Assembly (NCBI GenBank): GCA_033795365.1
Contig: JARYGU010000003.1
Location: 372,001-436,000 of the forward strand
Reading direction: 5' to 3'
Source: JARYGU01 sp033795365
GTDB lineage: Bacteria; Pseudomonadota; Alphaproteobacteria; Rhizobiales; Rhizobiaceae
DNA length: 64,000 nt
Shown here: piece by piece, positions 16,381 through 24,760 of the stretch
Layout of the letters: every line of letters begins with the position of its first letter
Position numbering within the stretch: position 1 is the stretch's first letter
Position numbers and translations under genes: made by a program
Notes under the pieces: model-generated
Databases searched by the model: none
What the model saw: only the letters and a program-made list of their open reading frames with translations
Told to the model about the DNA's origin: nothing

Positions 16381-17331
16381 TCACTCCTTGGCATTCGCCA
16401 AGATTCCGCCAAGCGTGCGCTCGGCGAGTTGAAGCTTGAAGGCGTTCTCGTGCGTCGGCTTCGCATCGGCGAGGATCGCCGACATCGCAGCTTTGGCGCT
16501 CCGGGGGAGTTCTGATTCAGCCGGTTCTATGCGCCATGGCTTTGGGGCCACGCCGCCGAGAGCGACCCGTCCACTCTTGTCTGGCCAAATGATTACCGCC
16601 ACCGAGACCAGCGCGAATGCATAAGACGCACGGTCACGTACCTTGTGATAGACTTGCTTTCCCCCGACCGGCCTAGGCAGAACCACGGCAGTAATGAGTT
16701 CTCCTGGTGCCAAGTCGGTCTCGATCTCCGGCGTATCGCCCGGGACTCGATGGAAATCTGCAATACTTGTTTGCCGCGTCGTGCCATCGGGCTTTACGGT
16801 CTCGATCGTGGCGTCGAGAGCGCGCATGGCTACGGCCATATCGCTCGGGTGCGTGGCGATACAAGCCTCGCTCCCGCCGATAACAGCATGGCTGCGACTG
16901 AAGCCGCCTATAGCGGAGCAGCCGGTTCCAGGCTGTCTCTTGTTGCAGGGCTGATCTGGGTCGTAGAAGTACGGACAGCGGGTGCGCTGCAGCAGGTTTC
17001 CCGCGGTCGTCGCCTTGTTGCGGAGTTGCCCGGACGCTCCCGCGAGCAGGGCGCGGCTCAGCAGCGGATAGTGTTGGCGCACGCGGCTGTCTGCCGCAAG
17101 GTCAGTGTTTTTCACGAGAGCGCCGATTCGGATCCCGCCCTCGGAAGTGTCCGAAATCGTGTTGAGGCCGATGTGGTTTATGTCGACCAGATGCGATGGG
17201 CGCTCAATCTGAAGCTTCATCAGATCCAGAAGATTGGTTCCGCCTGCGACGAAACGGGCGCCAGGCGTCGTTGCGACCATTTCCGCAGCCTCGGCTGGTG
17301 AAGTAGCTCGGTGATAACTGAACGGTCTCAC
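16381..17331 (-). CDS. paoB: Aldehyde oxidoreductase, FAD-binding subunit (PaoB-like)
   Basis: This 316-residue flavin subunit transfers electrons between the FeS clusters and the acceptor. ARFVAGGTNLLDLMK is the FAD-binding loop. A cysteine-rich insert (CPYFYDPDQPCNKRQPGTGC, ending SEAC) matches the extra [4Fe-4S] site known in PaoB and 4-hydroxybenzoyl-CoA reductase types. The GTG at 17331 is chosen because it overlaps the stop of the preceding gene (GTGA) and begins with RPFSYHRATSPAEAAEMVA; an ATG at 17388 lies inside the upstream gene. Confidence 0.88.
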   Translation of the reverse strand: MRPFSYHRATSPAEAAEMVATTPGARFVAGGTNLLDLMKLQIERPSHLVDINHIGLNTISDTSEGGIRIGALVKNTDLAADSRVRQHYPLLSRALLAGASGQLRNKATTAGNLLQRTRCPYFYDPDQPCNKRQPGTGCSAIGGFSRSHAVIGGSEACIATHPSDMAVAMRALDATIETVKPDGTTRQTSIADFHRVPGDTPEIETDLAPGELITAVVLPRPVGGKQVYHKVRDRASYAFALVSVAVIIWPDKSGRVALGGVAPKPWRIEPAESELPRSAKAAMSAILADAKPTHENAFKLQLAERTLGGILANAKE

Positions 17332-17975
17332 AGTGCGGTTCCTCCAACCTCGGCAATCGCGGCAACGATGTTGGGATAAGCACCGCAACGACAGATATTG
17401 CCGCTCATGCGCTCCCGGATTTCGCCATCAGAAAGCGTCGGCCGGGCCGCGACATCGGTCGCTGCGTGACTCGGTATGCCGGCTTTGATTTCTTCGATCA
17501 TCGCCACCGCTGAGCAAATCTGGCCCGGAGTGCAGTATCCGCACTGATAGCCATCGCGCCTGACAAAGGCTGCTTGCATGGGATGCAAGCTCTCGGGTGT
17601 CCCGAGGCCTTCGATCGTTGTGACGCTCTCGCCCTGGTGCATGACGGCAAGCGTCAGGCAGGCGTTGATACGGCGGCCGTCGACCAGCACGGTGCAGGCA
17701 CCACATTGGCCATGGTCGCAGCCCTTTTTCGTACCGGTTAGATTGAGATGCTCGCGGAGAGCGTCCAGTAATGTGGTCCGCGGATCCAGGTTGAGTTCAC
17801 GCGAGACGCCGTTCACCTCGAAGGCAACCGGCAAGGTATGTTGTGAAGCATTAGCAGCTAGCTTGTCTGAGCCTTGGGCAAAGGCTTCTTCTTCAAGGGT
17901 CTTGGAGACCACTAAGGCGGCGGCGCTGCTACGGAGCAGATCGCGCCTCGAAATTGTGAACCTTCCACAGGTCAA
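17328..17975 (-). CDS. paoA: Aldehyde oxidoreductase, [2Fe-2S] subunit with Tat signal (PaoA-like)
   Basis: This is the iron-sulfur subunit, first gene of the operon. A twin-arginine signal (SRRDLLRSSAAALVVSKTL) directs the folded complex to the periplasm. Two [2Fe-2S] sites are visible: a plant-ferredoxin set in CDHGQCGACTVL plus INAC, and a C-terminal set in CGYCTPGQ plus ICRC. The start at TTG 17975 is preferred because GGAGG lies 8 bases upstream; GTG 17984 is the alternative but abuts that same site with no spacing. The operon promoter carries copy B of the shared element at 18037-18082. Confidence 0.88.
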   Translation of the reverse strand: MTCGRFTISRRDLLRSSAAALVVSKTLEEEAFAQGSDKLAANASQHTLPVAFEVNGVSRELNLDPRTTLLDALREHLNLTGTKKGCDHGQCGACTVLVDGRRINACLTLAVMHQGESVTTIEGLGTPESLHPMQAAFVRRDGYQCGYCTPGQICSAVAMIEEIKAGIPSHAATDVAARPTLSDGEIRERMSGNICRCGAYPNIVAAIAEVGGTAL

Positions 17976-18036
17976 TTTCCGCACCTCCAGATGCTCGAGA
18001 ATTCTTTCTCACGAACGGAGGCTATCGCGGCTTTGT

Positions 18037-18082
18037 CGGAGGATCTATAATTTGCAGTCCTATTTAATTTATCAACGGTCCA
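18037..18082 (-). promoter_or_regulatory. Shared promoter element, copy B (aldehyde oxidoreductase operon)
   Basis: The minus-strand element starts TGGACCGTTG, has GACT at 24-27, ATTATAG at 32-38, and ends CCTCCG. Spacing of all conserved blocks is identical to copy A at 12519-12564. It ends about 60 bases before the start codon. Confidence 0.6.
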
Positions 18083-18206
18083 AAACTCTTGTACGCATTC
18101 GGTCAGACCGCATGCGCTGGCTGAAGCGGCGGCGCCGTTGGGGCAGAAGTTATTCTTGAAAATTGAGCTATAGAGTGGTACAAACGCTCTGAATTGAAGA
18201 TCAGGA

Positions 18207-18503
18207 ATGATCGTTGGCTTTCGGGATGACTGGTTGCGGGCCTTCTTCGTGGACGATGCCCATTCCCGCAACATCCCGCCCGATCTTGAAGCCCGGCTGT
18301 TCCGCAAGCTCCAGATGATTGACGACGCCGTGGCCGATCACGACTTGCGTGTGCCGCCCAGCAATCACTTCGAGAAGCTGCGCGGCAATCTGGCGGGTTT
18401 CCATTCGATCCGCGTCAACCAGCAATGGCGGTTGATCTTCCGCTGGGATGGCGAGCGCGGCGAGGCGGACGGGATTTATCTGGACGATCACAGCTACCGA
18501 TGA
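18207..18503 (+). CDS. higB: HigB-type toxin (RelE/ParE superfamily)
   Basis: This 98-residue toxin, a ribosome-dependent mRNA interferase in the HigB branch, shows the typical LEARLFRKLQMIDDAVADHD, FEKLRGNLAGFHSIRVNQQW and RLIFRWDG segments. The toxin precedes the antitoxin, which is the HigBA order. The C-terminal YLDDHSYR is the family end. Length and motifs are intact. Confidence 0.9.
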   Translation: MIVGFRDDWLRAFFVDDAHSRNIPPDLEARLFRKLQMIDDAVADHDLRVPPSNHFEKLRGNLAGFHSIRVNQQWRLIFRWDGERGEADGIYLDDHSYR

Positions 18504-18516
18504 GAGCGAGGCAAAC

Positions 18517-18825
18517 ATGCTGACCACCAAGCGCAAGCCGGCGACTGTCGGCAAGATACTGACCGAAGAGTTCATGCAACCGATGGGGCTGACGCAAGGC
18601 GCGCTGGCCGAGGCGATGGGCGTGCAGCGCAAGCACGTCAATGAATTATGCGGGAATCGCAGGAAAGTGACGGCGGCGACGGCGCTCATCCTTGCGCGCG
18701 TCTTCGGCAACAGCCCGGACTTCTGGCTTAACGTGCAGCGGCGCAATGATCTCTGGGAGGTGATGAATACGCCGAAAGAACGCGAGCGTATCGAACGCGC
18801 GCGTCCGTTGAAGCACGCGGCATAA
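18517..18825 (+). CDS. higA: HigA-type antitoxin (XRE helix-turn-helix)
   Basis: This 102-residue antitoxin and autorepressor begins 13 bases after the toxin stop. VGKILTEEFMQPMGLTQGAL and AEAMGVQRKHVNELCGNRRK form the HigA/VapI helix-turn-helix, followed by LARVFGNSPDFWLNVQRRND. The ATG at 18517 is used; upstream in-frame codons overlap the toxin and lack a site. Confidence 0.9.
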   Translation: MLTTKRKPATVGKILTEEFMQPMGLTQGALAEAMGVQRKHVNELCGNRRKVTAATALILARVFGNSPDFWLNVQRRNDLWEVMNTPKERERIERARPLKHAA

Positions 18826-19530
18826 TTGACGTCATGCAGGCCGAGTTAGGCGGCCATCATCTATCCTATACCGTCATGCGTTAGCTGAGTCGCGAGAGCC
18901 TCCTGGCCGAGGTCGCAAGCGGGCAGGGGGCAACCTGCAATGTGAGGGCGTGCAGCCTGCGCCGGGGCAGGATGTTGTCTTGCTGTCCGTGCATGATGGC
19001 AATGGTAGCATCGGCCTTGTTCACATCGCCTGCTGGCGGCCGGATAATTCCAACCCGGCCCCAAAAAAGCTTGTTTCAGATCCTGCGCTGCATCGATTGA
19101 AGCCAGCTGAACAGGTCTGGGTTTGGCTGCTCCCACCGTCACGACAGTGCAAGTATTTTTACGACAGCCAACCTTGCTAAGCTAGCAGAAGTAGGAACAC
19201 TCTTCATGAGGTGTTGAGCTCGGCGCTTCACATCGTTGACGAACCCTGTCGGACGGCGCCGTCAGAATGCTTGCGGTTTTTAACCGAGCTGCTCGGACAC
19301 GACGACGCCTTCGCTACGAAGGCGGCGAGTACGACCGCCCGGAACCTATCGAACAGGAATGCGTCCAAGGATTGGGATTCGATCGGATTGGACGACAACA
19401 TAGGTTCTTCTTTTGCTTGATGGTTGACTGTCTTTGCGGAGGTATGACGCAAGGCGGCGCCGTTGCCCATCGGCGCGCAATCTGTCAAAAGGTCGAAGCA
19501 ACTTCAACAAATGAGCGAAGATATTCTCAA
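18826..19530. other. About 700 bp without a recognisable gene
   Basis: Short open frames exist on both strands (for example minus 18861-19142 and minus 19228-19488), but none has a domain, a good ribosome site or plausible composition that I can recognise. It separates the HigBA pair from a SorC-type regulator and may be insertion debris. Confidence 0.4.
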
Positions 19531-20466
19531 ATGCCTCGACGTCCCCTACAGAAACTGCAGGCCTCACTCGTCGCGCGTCGCTTCTACATCGAGCAAAAGA
19601 CAAAGTCCCAGATTGCCGACGAACTTGGTATCTCGAGGTTCAAGGTAGCGCGGCTTCTGGAAACCGCTCTCGCCGACGGCATCGTCAAGATCGAAATCAA
19701 CGATCAGAGCGACATGAATACCGAGCTGGCCGAGAAACTTCGTCAAAAGTACAGCCTGAAGGCGGCCTTGGTATTGGACGGGCCCGACCTTCATTCGAGC
19801 GAACTTTTCGAGCCACTTGGGCTGCTCGCCGCTGACTATCTTGAGGAGTCGCTCTCAGACGGCCAGTTGTTCGGCCTATCCTGGGGGCGTACCCTTTCCG
19901 CCACTGGCAAAGCACTCGGGCGGCTGCCGCGGGTCGATGTCGTTCAGGCCGGTGGAAGCCCTGCGGGCCTCGACCTTTCCCAAAACCCGACCGAGCTTGT
20001 TCATCGCGTTGCGCGAGCGAGTGGCGGTGCGGCCTACCCGCTATTCGGGCCTATGTGGGTGGACGACCCAGAACTTATCGCAAGGCTTCGAAACGAGACT
20101 TCGATCGCCAACGCCATGTCACGATACGATAAGATCGACGTGCTCGCCGTTGGCATCGGTTCATGGCGGCCCGCGGAATCCTGCCTATGCTCAGGATTTC
20201 CCGAAGATTGGCGGCGCGACGCCTTGAAGAAGAACGTGTGCGCCGACGTATGTGCCACACTCATCAATGAGGACGGAGAGGCCGTGGCAAGCCCCCTCGA
20301 TCAGACCGGATTGTGCCTCAGCACTGAGCAGCTTCGTCGCATTCCGGAACGTATCGGCATCGGCGGCGGCATCGAGAAGGCAGACGCCATCAGAGCGACG
20401 TTGAAAGGAAAGTGGATTACGACGCTCATCACAGATGCCGGGGTCGCACGCAGGTTAATATCTTGA
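19531..20466 (+). CDS. SorC/DeoR-type sugar-binding transcriptional regulator
   Basis: This 311-residue regulator has an N-terminal helix-turn-helix (KSQIADELGISRFKVARLLE, residues about 25-50) and a SorC-type sugar-phosphate-binding domain (GLSWGRTLSATGKALGRLPR; DVLAVGIGSW; GIGGGIEKADAIRATLKGKW). Start ATG 19531 gives the normal family length; the frame stays open further upstream but without homology. It lies directly before the SIS/FGGY/ABC operon with palindromic sites in between, so it probably controls that operon in response to a phosphorylated sugar intermediate. Confidence 0.9.
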   Translation: MPRRPLQKLQASLVARRFYIEQKTKSQIADELGISRFKVARLLETALADGIVKIEINDQSDMNTELAEKLRQKYSLKAALVLDGPDLHSSELFEPLGLLAADYLEESLSDGQLFGLSWGRTLSATGKALGRLPRVDVVQAGGSPAGLDLSQNPTELVHRVARASGGAAYPLFGPMWVDDPELIARLRNETSIANAMSRYDKIDVLAVGIGSWRPAESCLCSGFPEDWRRDALKKNVCADVCATLINEDGEAVASPLDQTGLCLSTEQLRRIPERIGIGGGIEKADAIRATLKGKWITTLITDAGVARRLIS

Positions 20467-20476
20467 ACTTTAATTC

Positions 20477-20490
20477 CGCTCAAATGAGCG
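20477..20490 (+). promoter_or_regulatory. SorC-type operator candidate (TCAAATGA core)
   Basis: CGCTCA-AA-TGAGCG has 6-bp perfect arms around AA. The same TCAAATGA core appears in the promoter of the other SorC-linked operon (56263-56278). Confidence 0.55.
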
Positions 20491-20503
20491 ATAATATACT
20501 CAC

Positions 20504-20548
20504 TTGACGAGTTTTCTCATCTCCCTTATGAATTCCGTCATAAGGGAG
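20504..20548 (+). promoter_or_regulatory. Promoter with perfect 11-bp inverted repeat spanning -10 to the ribosome site
   Basis: TTGACG (20504-20509), a 17-bp spacer and TATGAA (20527-20532) form a promoter. CTCCCTTATGA (20521-20531) and TCATAAGGGAG (20538-20548) are perfect inverted arms with a 6-base centre. The right arm contains the AAGGGAG ribosome site, 7 bases before ATG 20556. It is either an operator over the -10 box or, if transcription starts further upstream, a hairpin hiding the ribosome site. Confidence 0.6.
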
Positions 20549-20555
20549 ACTTCTT

Positions 20556-21185
20556 ATGCAGTCAGAACACGAGTGGGTCGGCCGCGCTAGGCAGGTAATC
20601 CGTGCGGATGCCGCGGCTGTTCTTGGGACGCTTGACGGGGTCGACGAGACCTTCCTTGCGGTCGCCAAGAAATTTATCGAGTGCAAGGGCAAGATCCTGG
20701 TCACCGGAAGCGGGACCTCCGGCGCAGTCGCCAGCCGGGCCGCACATCTTCTTTCCGTCGGCGGCACGCCAGCCTTTTATCTGCCGCCAGCCGACGGCCT
20801 GCACGGCGGCCTTGGCGTCCTGCAGCCAGCCGATCTCGTTCTCGCCCTGTCCAAGGGTGGGAGCTCAGACGAGCTCAACGATTTCTGTGGCCGCGCCAAG
20901 ACGCTCTGCGCCGGATTGATCTCCATCACTGCAGATCCAAAGTCGCCGCTGGCGCAAATGTCCGACAACGTGATCCAGTTGACATTGCCTCTGGACAGCG
21001 ATCTGGGTGCCGTGGTCGCCACCGGCAGTTCACTTGCGGCCGCGGCAGTGACGGACGCACTCGTGGAAGTCTGCCGCATTGCCCGCGGCTATGGTTGGGA
21101 TAAGCTTCTGTTCACCCATCCAGCCGGGGCAGTCGGCCGCGATGCGGAAGAAAGCCTGACGCGACTTCAGAACGCAGAAGGCTGA
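20556..21185 (+). CDS. SIS-domain sugar-phosphate isomerase (KdsD/GutQ-like core without CBS domains)
   Basis: This 209-residue sugar isomerase fold has ILVTGSGTSGAVASRAAHLL and LVLALSKGGSSDELNDF as the SIS phosphosugar-binding loops, and FTHPAGAVG near the C-terminus corresponds to the HPGGxLG motif of arabinose-5-phosphate isomerases. The paired CBS domains of KdsD are absent, so the size resembles catabolic isomerases. As first gene of the operon, upstream of the FGGY kinase, it may interconvert an aldose and ketose phosphate. The exact sugar is unknown. Confidence 0.8.
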   Translation: MQSEHEWVGRARQVIRADAAAVLGTLDGVDETFLAVAKKFIECKGKILVTGSGTSGAVASRAAHLLSVGGTPAFYLPPADGLHGGLGVLQPADLVLALSKGGSSDELNDFCGRAKTLCAGLISITADPKSPLAQMSDNVIQLTLPLDSDLGAVVATGSSLAAAAVTDALVEVCRIARGYGWDKLLFTHPAGAVGRDAEESLTRLQNAEG

Positions 21186-21189
21186 TCAC

Positions 21190-22650
21190 ATGCAGCGCGA
21201 TCTCGTCGCCGGCGTTGATTCCTCCACCCAGTCCTGCACGGTCGTGCTGCGGCGCCTGGAAGACGGAGCAGTCGTCGCCGAAGCGCGTAAACCGCACCCA
21301 CCAACAACGCCCCCGCGCAGCGAACAGTCGCCGGAGGCATGGTGGCAGGCGTTGGTTTCGGCTTTTGGCGACCTGACGACCTATCTCCCCCGCATCGCAG
21401 GCATTTCGGTCGGCGGACAGGGCCATGGCCTCGTCATGCTCGGTGCCGACGGCCTTCCGCTTCGTGACGCCAAGCTCTGGAACGACACGGAATCCGCTCC
21501 AGATGCGGCGAAACTCCGCGAAAAGCTTTCCCCCAAAGATTGGGCACAGCGGACCGGATCCGTTCCAGCCGCGGCCCTCACGGTAAGCAAGCTCGCCTGG
21601 ACCGAACGCGTACATCCCGGTCTTGTCGCCAAGGCCCGCCGGATCATGCTTCCGTCCGACTACCTGCTCTACCGGCTGAGTGGCCGAGCGGCGACCGAGC
21701 GCGGCGTCTCCTCAGGGACGGGCTACTTCAATCCGTTCACCAACGAGTGGGACTACGTACTCGCCGAGCTGGCTGCGCCGGGCATCGACTGGGACCGCGT
21801 CCTTCCCGACATCATCGGATCGAGCGATGCATCGAGGCCAGTCCAACGGATCGAAGGTATCGAGGCGCTTCAAGACGCGGTCGTCGGCGCCGGCTCGGGC
21901 GACAATATGACGGCTGCACTAGGCATGGGCGTCCGTGAAGGCGATGTCATCATATCTTTCGGAACCAGCGGGACGCTCTATAGCCGGACGCCAATCGGCA
22001 TCAAGGACGAGACCGGCTCGATCAACGGCTACGCTGACGCGGCCGACGCATTCCTACCGATGATTACCACCCTCAACGCCGCAAAGGTCACCGACGCGTT
22101 TCGTCGGATCCTTCGGGCCACCACTGAGGAATTCGACACACTCGCCCTCGCGACCGAACCTGGAGCGCGTGGTCTCGTGTTGGTTCCCTATCTCGACGGC
22201 GAACGAACCCCCGATCTACCAAACGCAACCGGCGTGCTCGCTGGAATTCGAAGCGACGTAGATCCGGGGCAGATTGCCAGAGCTGCCGTTGAAGGGGTGA
22301 TCTGCGGCCTGCTTGAGGGTGGCGACTACCTCTCAGCACTCGGGCTGGAGCGAAACGGCCGACTGATCGTCACGGGTGGCGCTTCTCGGTCAAAGGCATA
22401 CCGCCAGATCCTCGCCGATCTCACGGGCAAGCAGGTCTGGACCTGCGACCTGCCCGAGGCGGCGGCGGCAGGCGCTGCGGTACAGGCTGCGGCCGCCGTT
22501 AGCGGACGTCATACATCGCAAGTCGCCGAACAATGGGAGCCTCGATACGAAGTCGTGGCGGAGCCGCGTGAGCGAGACGCCACGCGGATGGAAGAAGTGC
22601 GGGGAGCCTACAGAGCGGCCCTACCCCTCGCAAAGGGGAGGAAGGAATGA
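21190..22650 (+). CDS. FGGY-family carbohydrate kinase (xylulokinase-like)
   Basis: This 486-residue ATP-dependent sugar kinase has an N-terminal phosphate loop VAGVDSSTQSCTVVLRRLED, LWNDTESAPDA, the catalytic-base region GSGDNMTAALGMG, IISFGTSGTLYSR, FLPMITT, and a C-terminal ATP site GGASRSKAYRQILADLTGKQ. Domain order and size match XylB. It probably phosphorylates a ketopentose or ketohexose imported by the downstream ABC system. The gene starts 4 bases after the isomerase and its stop overlaps the permease start (ATGA). Confidence 0.87.
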   Translation: MQRDLVAGVDSSTQSCTVVLRRLEDGAVVAEARKPHPPTTPPRSEQSPEAWWQALVSAFGDLTTYLPRIAGISVGGQGHGLVMLGADGLPLRDAKLWNDTESAPDAAKLREKLSPKDWAQRTGSVPAAALTVSKLAWTERVHPGLVAKARRIMLPSDYLLYRLSGRAATERGVSSGTGYFNPFTNEWDYVLAELAAPGIDWDRVLPDIIGSSDASRPVQRIEGIEALQDAVVGAGSGDNMTAALGMGVREGDVIISFGTSGTLYSRTPIGIKDETGSINGYADAADAFLPMITTLNAAKVTDAFRRILRATTEEFDTLALATEPGARGLVLVPYLDGERTPDLPNATGVLAGIRSDVDPGQIARAAVEGVICGLLEGGDYLSALGLERNGRLIVTGGASRSKAYRQILADLTGKQVWTCDLPEAAAAGAAVQAAAAVSGRHTSQVAEQWEPRYEVVAEPRERDATRMEEVRGAYRAALPLAKGRKE

Positions 22651-23669
22651 CAGATATGACACAGATCCAACCGCATGAAGCCAAGGGAATACGAGTTCCG
22701 GCCGAAGCAGGCATCGCATTCGTTCTTCTCGCCGTGATGATCGCCGGTGCTATCGCGTCTCCGAACTTCCTCACGCTTTCGAACATGTTCGTGCTGCTCC
22801 TCAACGGTGCGGTCATCGGTTTCCTCTGCCTTGGGCAATCCTTCGTTCTTTTCACCGGCGGCATCGACCTATCCTGCGGGTCGATCGTGGCGATGACCTG
22901 CGTTCTTGCTGCGGTCTTCATGGAATATGTCGGCCTGCCTTGGCCCGTCGCCGCAGTGCTGGTGCTGGCCGCCGGAGCGCTCGCGGGCGCACTCAATGGG
23001 ATTATCATCGACAAGACCGGCGTGCCGCCGTTCATCGTGACCTTCGCCATGATGGGCGTCGCCGCTTCCATCCCGCAGATCATCACAGGTGCGGAATCCA
23101 TCCGCGTCATGGACTTCGGCTACCGCTTCATCGGCCAGTTCAAGCTTTTCGGCATTCCGTTCCCGGTGATCGCGCTGGTGGTCGCCGTCGTCGTGGCGGC
23201 GCTGTTCATCAAGCGGACCGTCACCGGCACCCATATCTTTGCAGTTGGCGGCAACGTCGAGGCCGCGCGGCTCGCAGGCGTCAATACTTCCCGGATCACT
23301 GTCCTCGTCTATGCGATCTCCGGCTTCTGCGGTGCGTGCGGCGGACTGATCTATGGCTCACGTTTGATGACTGGCTATCCAACCGCCGGTCGCGGCGACG
23401 AGCTGTTCTTTTCGATCGCGGGCGCCGTGGTCGGTGGCGTCAGCCTCTTCGGTGGCATCGGATCGATCTGGGGCGCGATGATCGGCGCGACGTTGATCGC
23501 AACCATCTCCAACCTCATGAACGTGCTGAACGTCAGCGCTTACTGGCAGCCGCTCGTCATCGGCGTGATCATCCTCGTCGGCGTAACCTTTGATACCATG
23601 CGTTCATCCAGCCGGCTTTCTCTTCCTTGGGTAGCCCTGCTGAAGAAAAAGTTTTCGGCCAGCGCCTGA
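22647..23669 (+). CDS. Sugar ABC transporter permease (RbsC-like)
   Basis: This 340-residue inner-membrane permease of the ribose/xylose/galactose type has about eight to ten helices. FVLFTGGIDLSCGSIVAMTC and HIFAVGGNVEAARLAGVNTS are the RbsC family signatures. It should work with the binding protein at 23736 and the ATPase at 24761. It overlaps the kinase by 4 bases, which ties import to phosphorylation. Confidence 0.9.
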   Translation: MTDMTQIQPHEAKGIRVPAEAGIAFVLLAVMIAGAIASPNFLTLSNMFVLLLNGAVIGFLCLGQSFVLFTGGIDLSCGSIVAMTCVLAAVFMEYVGLPWPVAAVLVLAAGALAGALNGIIIDKTGVPPFIVTFAMMGVAASIPQIITGAESIRVMDFGYRFIGQFKLFGIPFPVIALVVAVVVAALFIKRTVTGTHIFAVGGNVEAARLAGVNTSRITVLVYAISGFCGACGGLIYGSRLMTGYPTAGRGDELFFSIAGAVVGGVSLFGGIGSIWGAMIGATLIATISNLMNVLNVSAYWQPLVIGVIILVGVTFDTMRSSSRLSLPWVALLKKKFSASA

Positions 23670-23735
23670 GGCGCGAACCAAAGACGGCGCCGGCCGATCC
23701 GGTATTTAATTCATCATCCAAGCAGGAGGAGAACG

Positions 23736-24692
23736 ATGAAGAAACTCGTGAAAAATTCGGTATTGGCAGCCTTTGGCATGTCCCTCGCCTTGTCGGCCGC
23801 AGCTGTCCATGCGCAGGACAAGAAGGTACTGGGCGTCGCCCTTCCAAACCTGACGAATCCCTACTATGTCGCGATGAAGAAAAGCTTCGAAGAAAACGGG
23901 GCGAAGCAGGGCTTCGAAGTCCGTGTGCTCATCGCTGACAACGACGACGCCAAGCAGCTTTCGCAGGTTCAGACAATGATCCAGCAGGGCGTCAATGCGG
24001 TTGCGCTGAACTGCGTTTCGTCCGGTCCGTGTGTAGCCTCCGTTTCCGAACTCAACCAAGCGAAGATCCCAGTCTTCACGATCAACCTTCTGCCGGATCC
24101 AGAGGGCCTCAAGGCCGAGAACCTGAAGGTCGAACAGGCTGTCCAGACCGACCAGAAGGCCGGTGGGATCTTCATCGGCCAGCAGCTTCTGAAGGACATC
24201 GGAGCAGATGGTAAGGCGGTGATCGGCATCGTTGGTGAGCCGACCTCCGTTTCGGCCAACACCCGTGATGAGGGCTTTAAGGAAGCTCTGGCATCGAACC
24301 CGAACGTTAAGTTCGTCGCACTGGTGAACGGCAAGGTCGAGGAGACCACATCGCTTAAAGTCACCACCGAAATGCTTCAAGGCAATCCTGATATCACCGT
24401 CGTCTATTCGGACACCGAGCCGTCCGCTTTGGGGGCGATCGCAGCCATCGAGCAGCTCGGCCGCAGCGACGTAAAGCTCTACGCCTTCGTCGACAAGCTC
24501 GGCGTCAAGCACATCGAGGACAATTCGATCTTGAAGGCTGGCGCAATCCAGGAACCCGCCAAGCTTGCGCAGATTCAGGTCGAGAACATCAAGAAGTTCC
24601 TCAACGGCGAGAAGATCGAGCCTGTGATCGATAGCCCGCCGCTTCTCGTCAATAAAGACAACGCCGGCGAGACAGTCGACAAGGCTTACTAA
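23736..24692 (+). CDS. Periplasmic sugar-binding protein (RbsB-like)
   Basis: This 318-residue solute-binding protein has a signal peptide (MKKLVKNSVLAAFGMSLALS, cleaved near VHAQ-DKK). The mature protein begins VLGVALPNLTNPYYVAMKKS, the Peripla_BP_4 fold that closes around monosaccharides. It belongs to the RbsC/RbsA system on either side. A GC-rich hairpin follows the gene, as often seen behind highly expressed binding proteins. The ligand is not identifiable. Confidence 0.9.
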   Translation: MKKLVKNSVLAAFGMSLALSAAAVHAQDKKVLGVALPNLTNPYYVAMKKSFEENGAKQGFEVRVLIADNDDAKQLSQVQTMIQQGVNAVALNCVSSGPCVASVSELNQAKIPVFTINLLPDPEGLKAENLKVEQAVQTDQKAGGIFIGQQLLKDIGADGKAVIGIVGEPTSVSANTRDEGFKEALASNPNVKFVALVNGKVEETTSLKVTTEMLQGNPDITVVYSDTEPSALGAIAAIEQLGRSDVKLYAFVDKLGVKHIEDNSILKAGAIQEPAKLAQIQVENIKKFLNGEKIEPVIDSPPLLVNKDNAGETVDKAY

Positions 24693-24700
24693 GACGTGCC

Positions 24701-24727
24701 GGGCGCGCGGACACTCTTCGCGCGCCC
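24701..24727 (+). terminator. GC-rich hairpin after the binding-protein gene
   Basis: GGGCGCGCG (24701-24709) pairs with CGCGCGCCC (24719-24727), 9-base loop, no T-run. It probably stabilises the upstream mRNA or partly attenuates the downstream ATPase. Confidence 0.5.
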
Positions 24728-24760
24728 GCATTCCGGTGTGTAGATTTGAGGTTACGCGAT

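Noticed and set aside
18861..19142. 93-residue minus-strand frame with several Cys and His
   Set aside because: The spacing does not form a known zinc-binding pattern, there is no ribosome site, and no family is recognised.
20556..21185. Calling the SIS protein KdsD (lipopolysaccharide arabinose-5-phosphate isomerase)
   Set aside because: It lacks CBS domains and sits in a catabolic ABC operon, so a Kdo biosynthesis role is unlikely.
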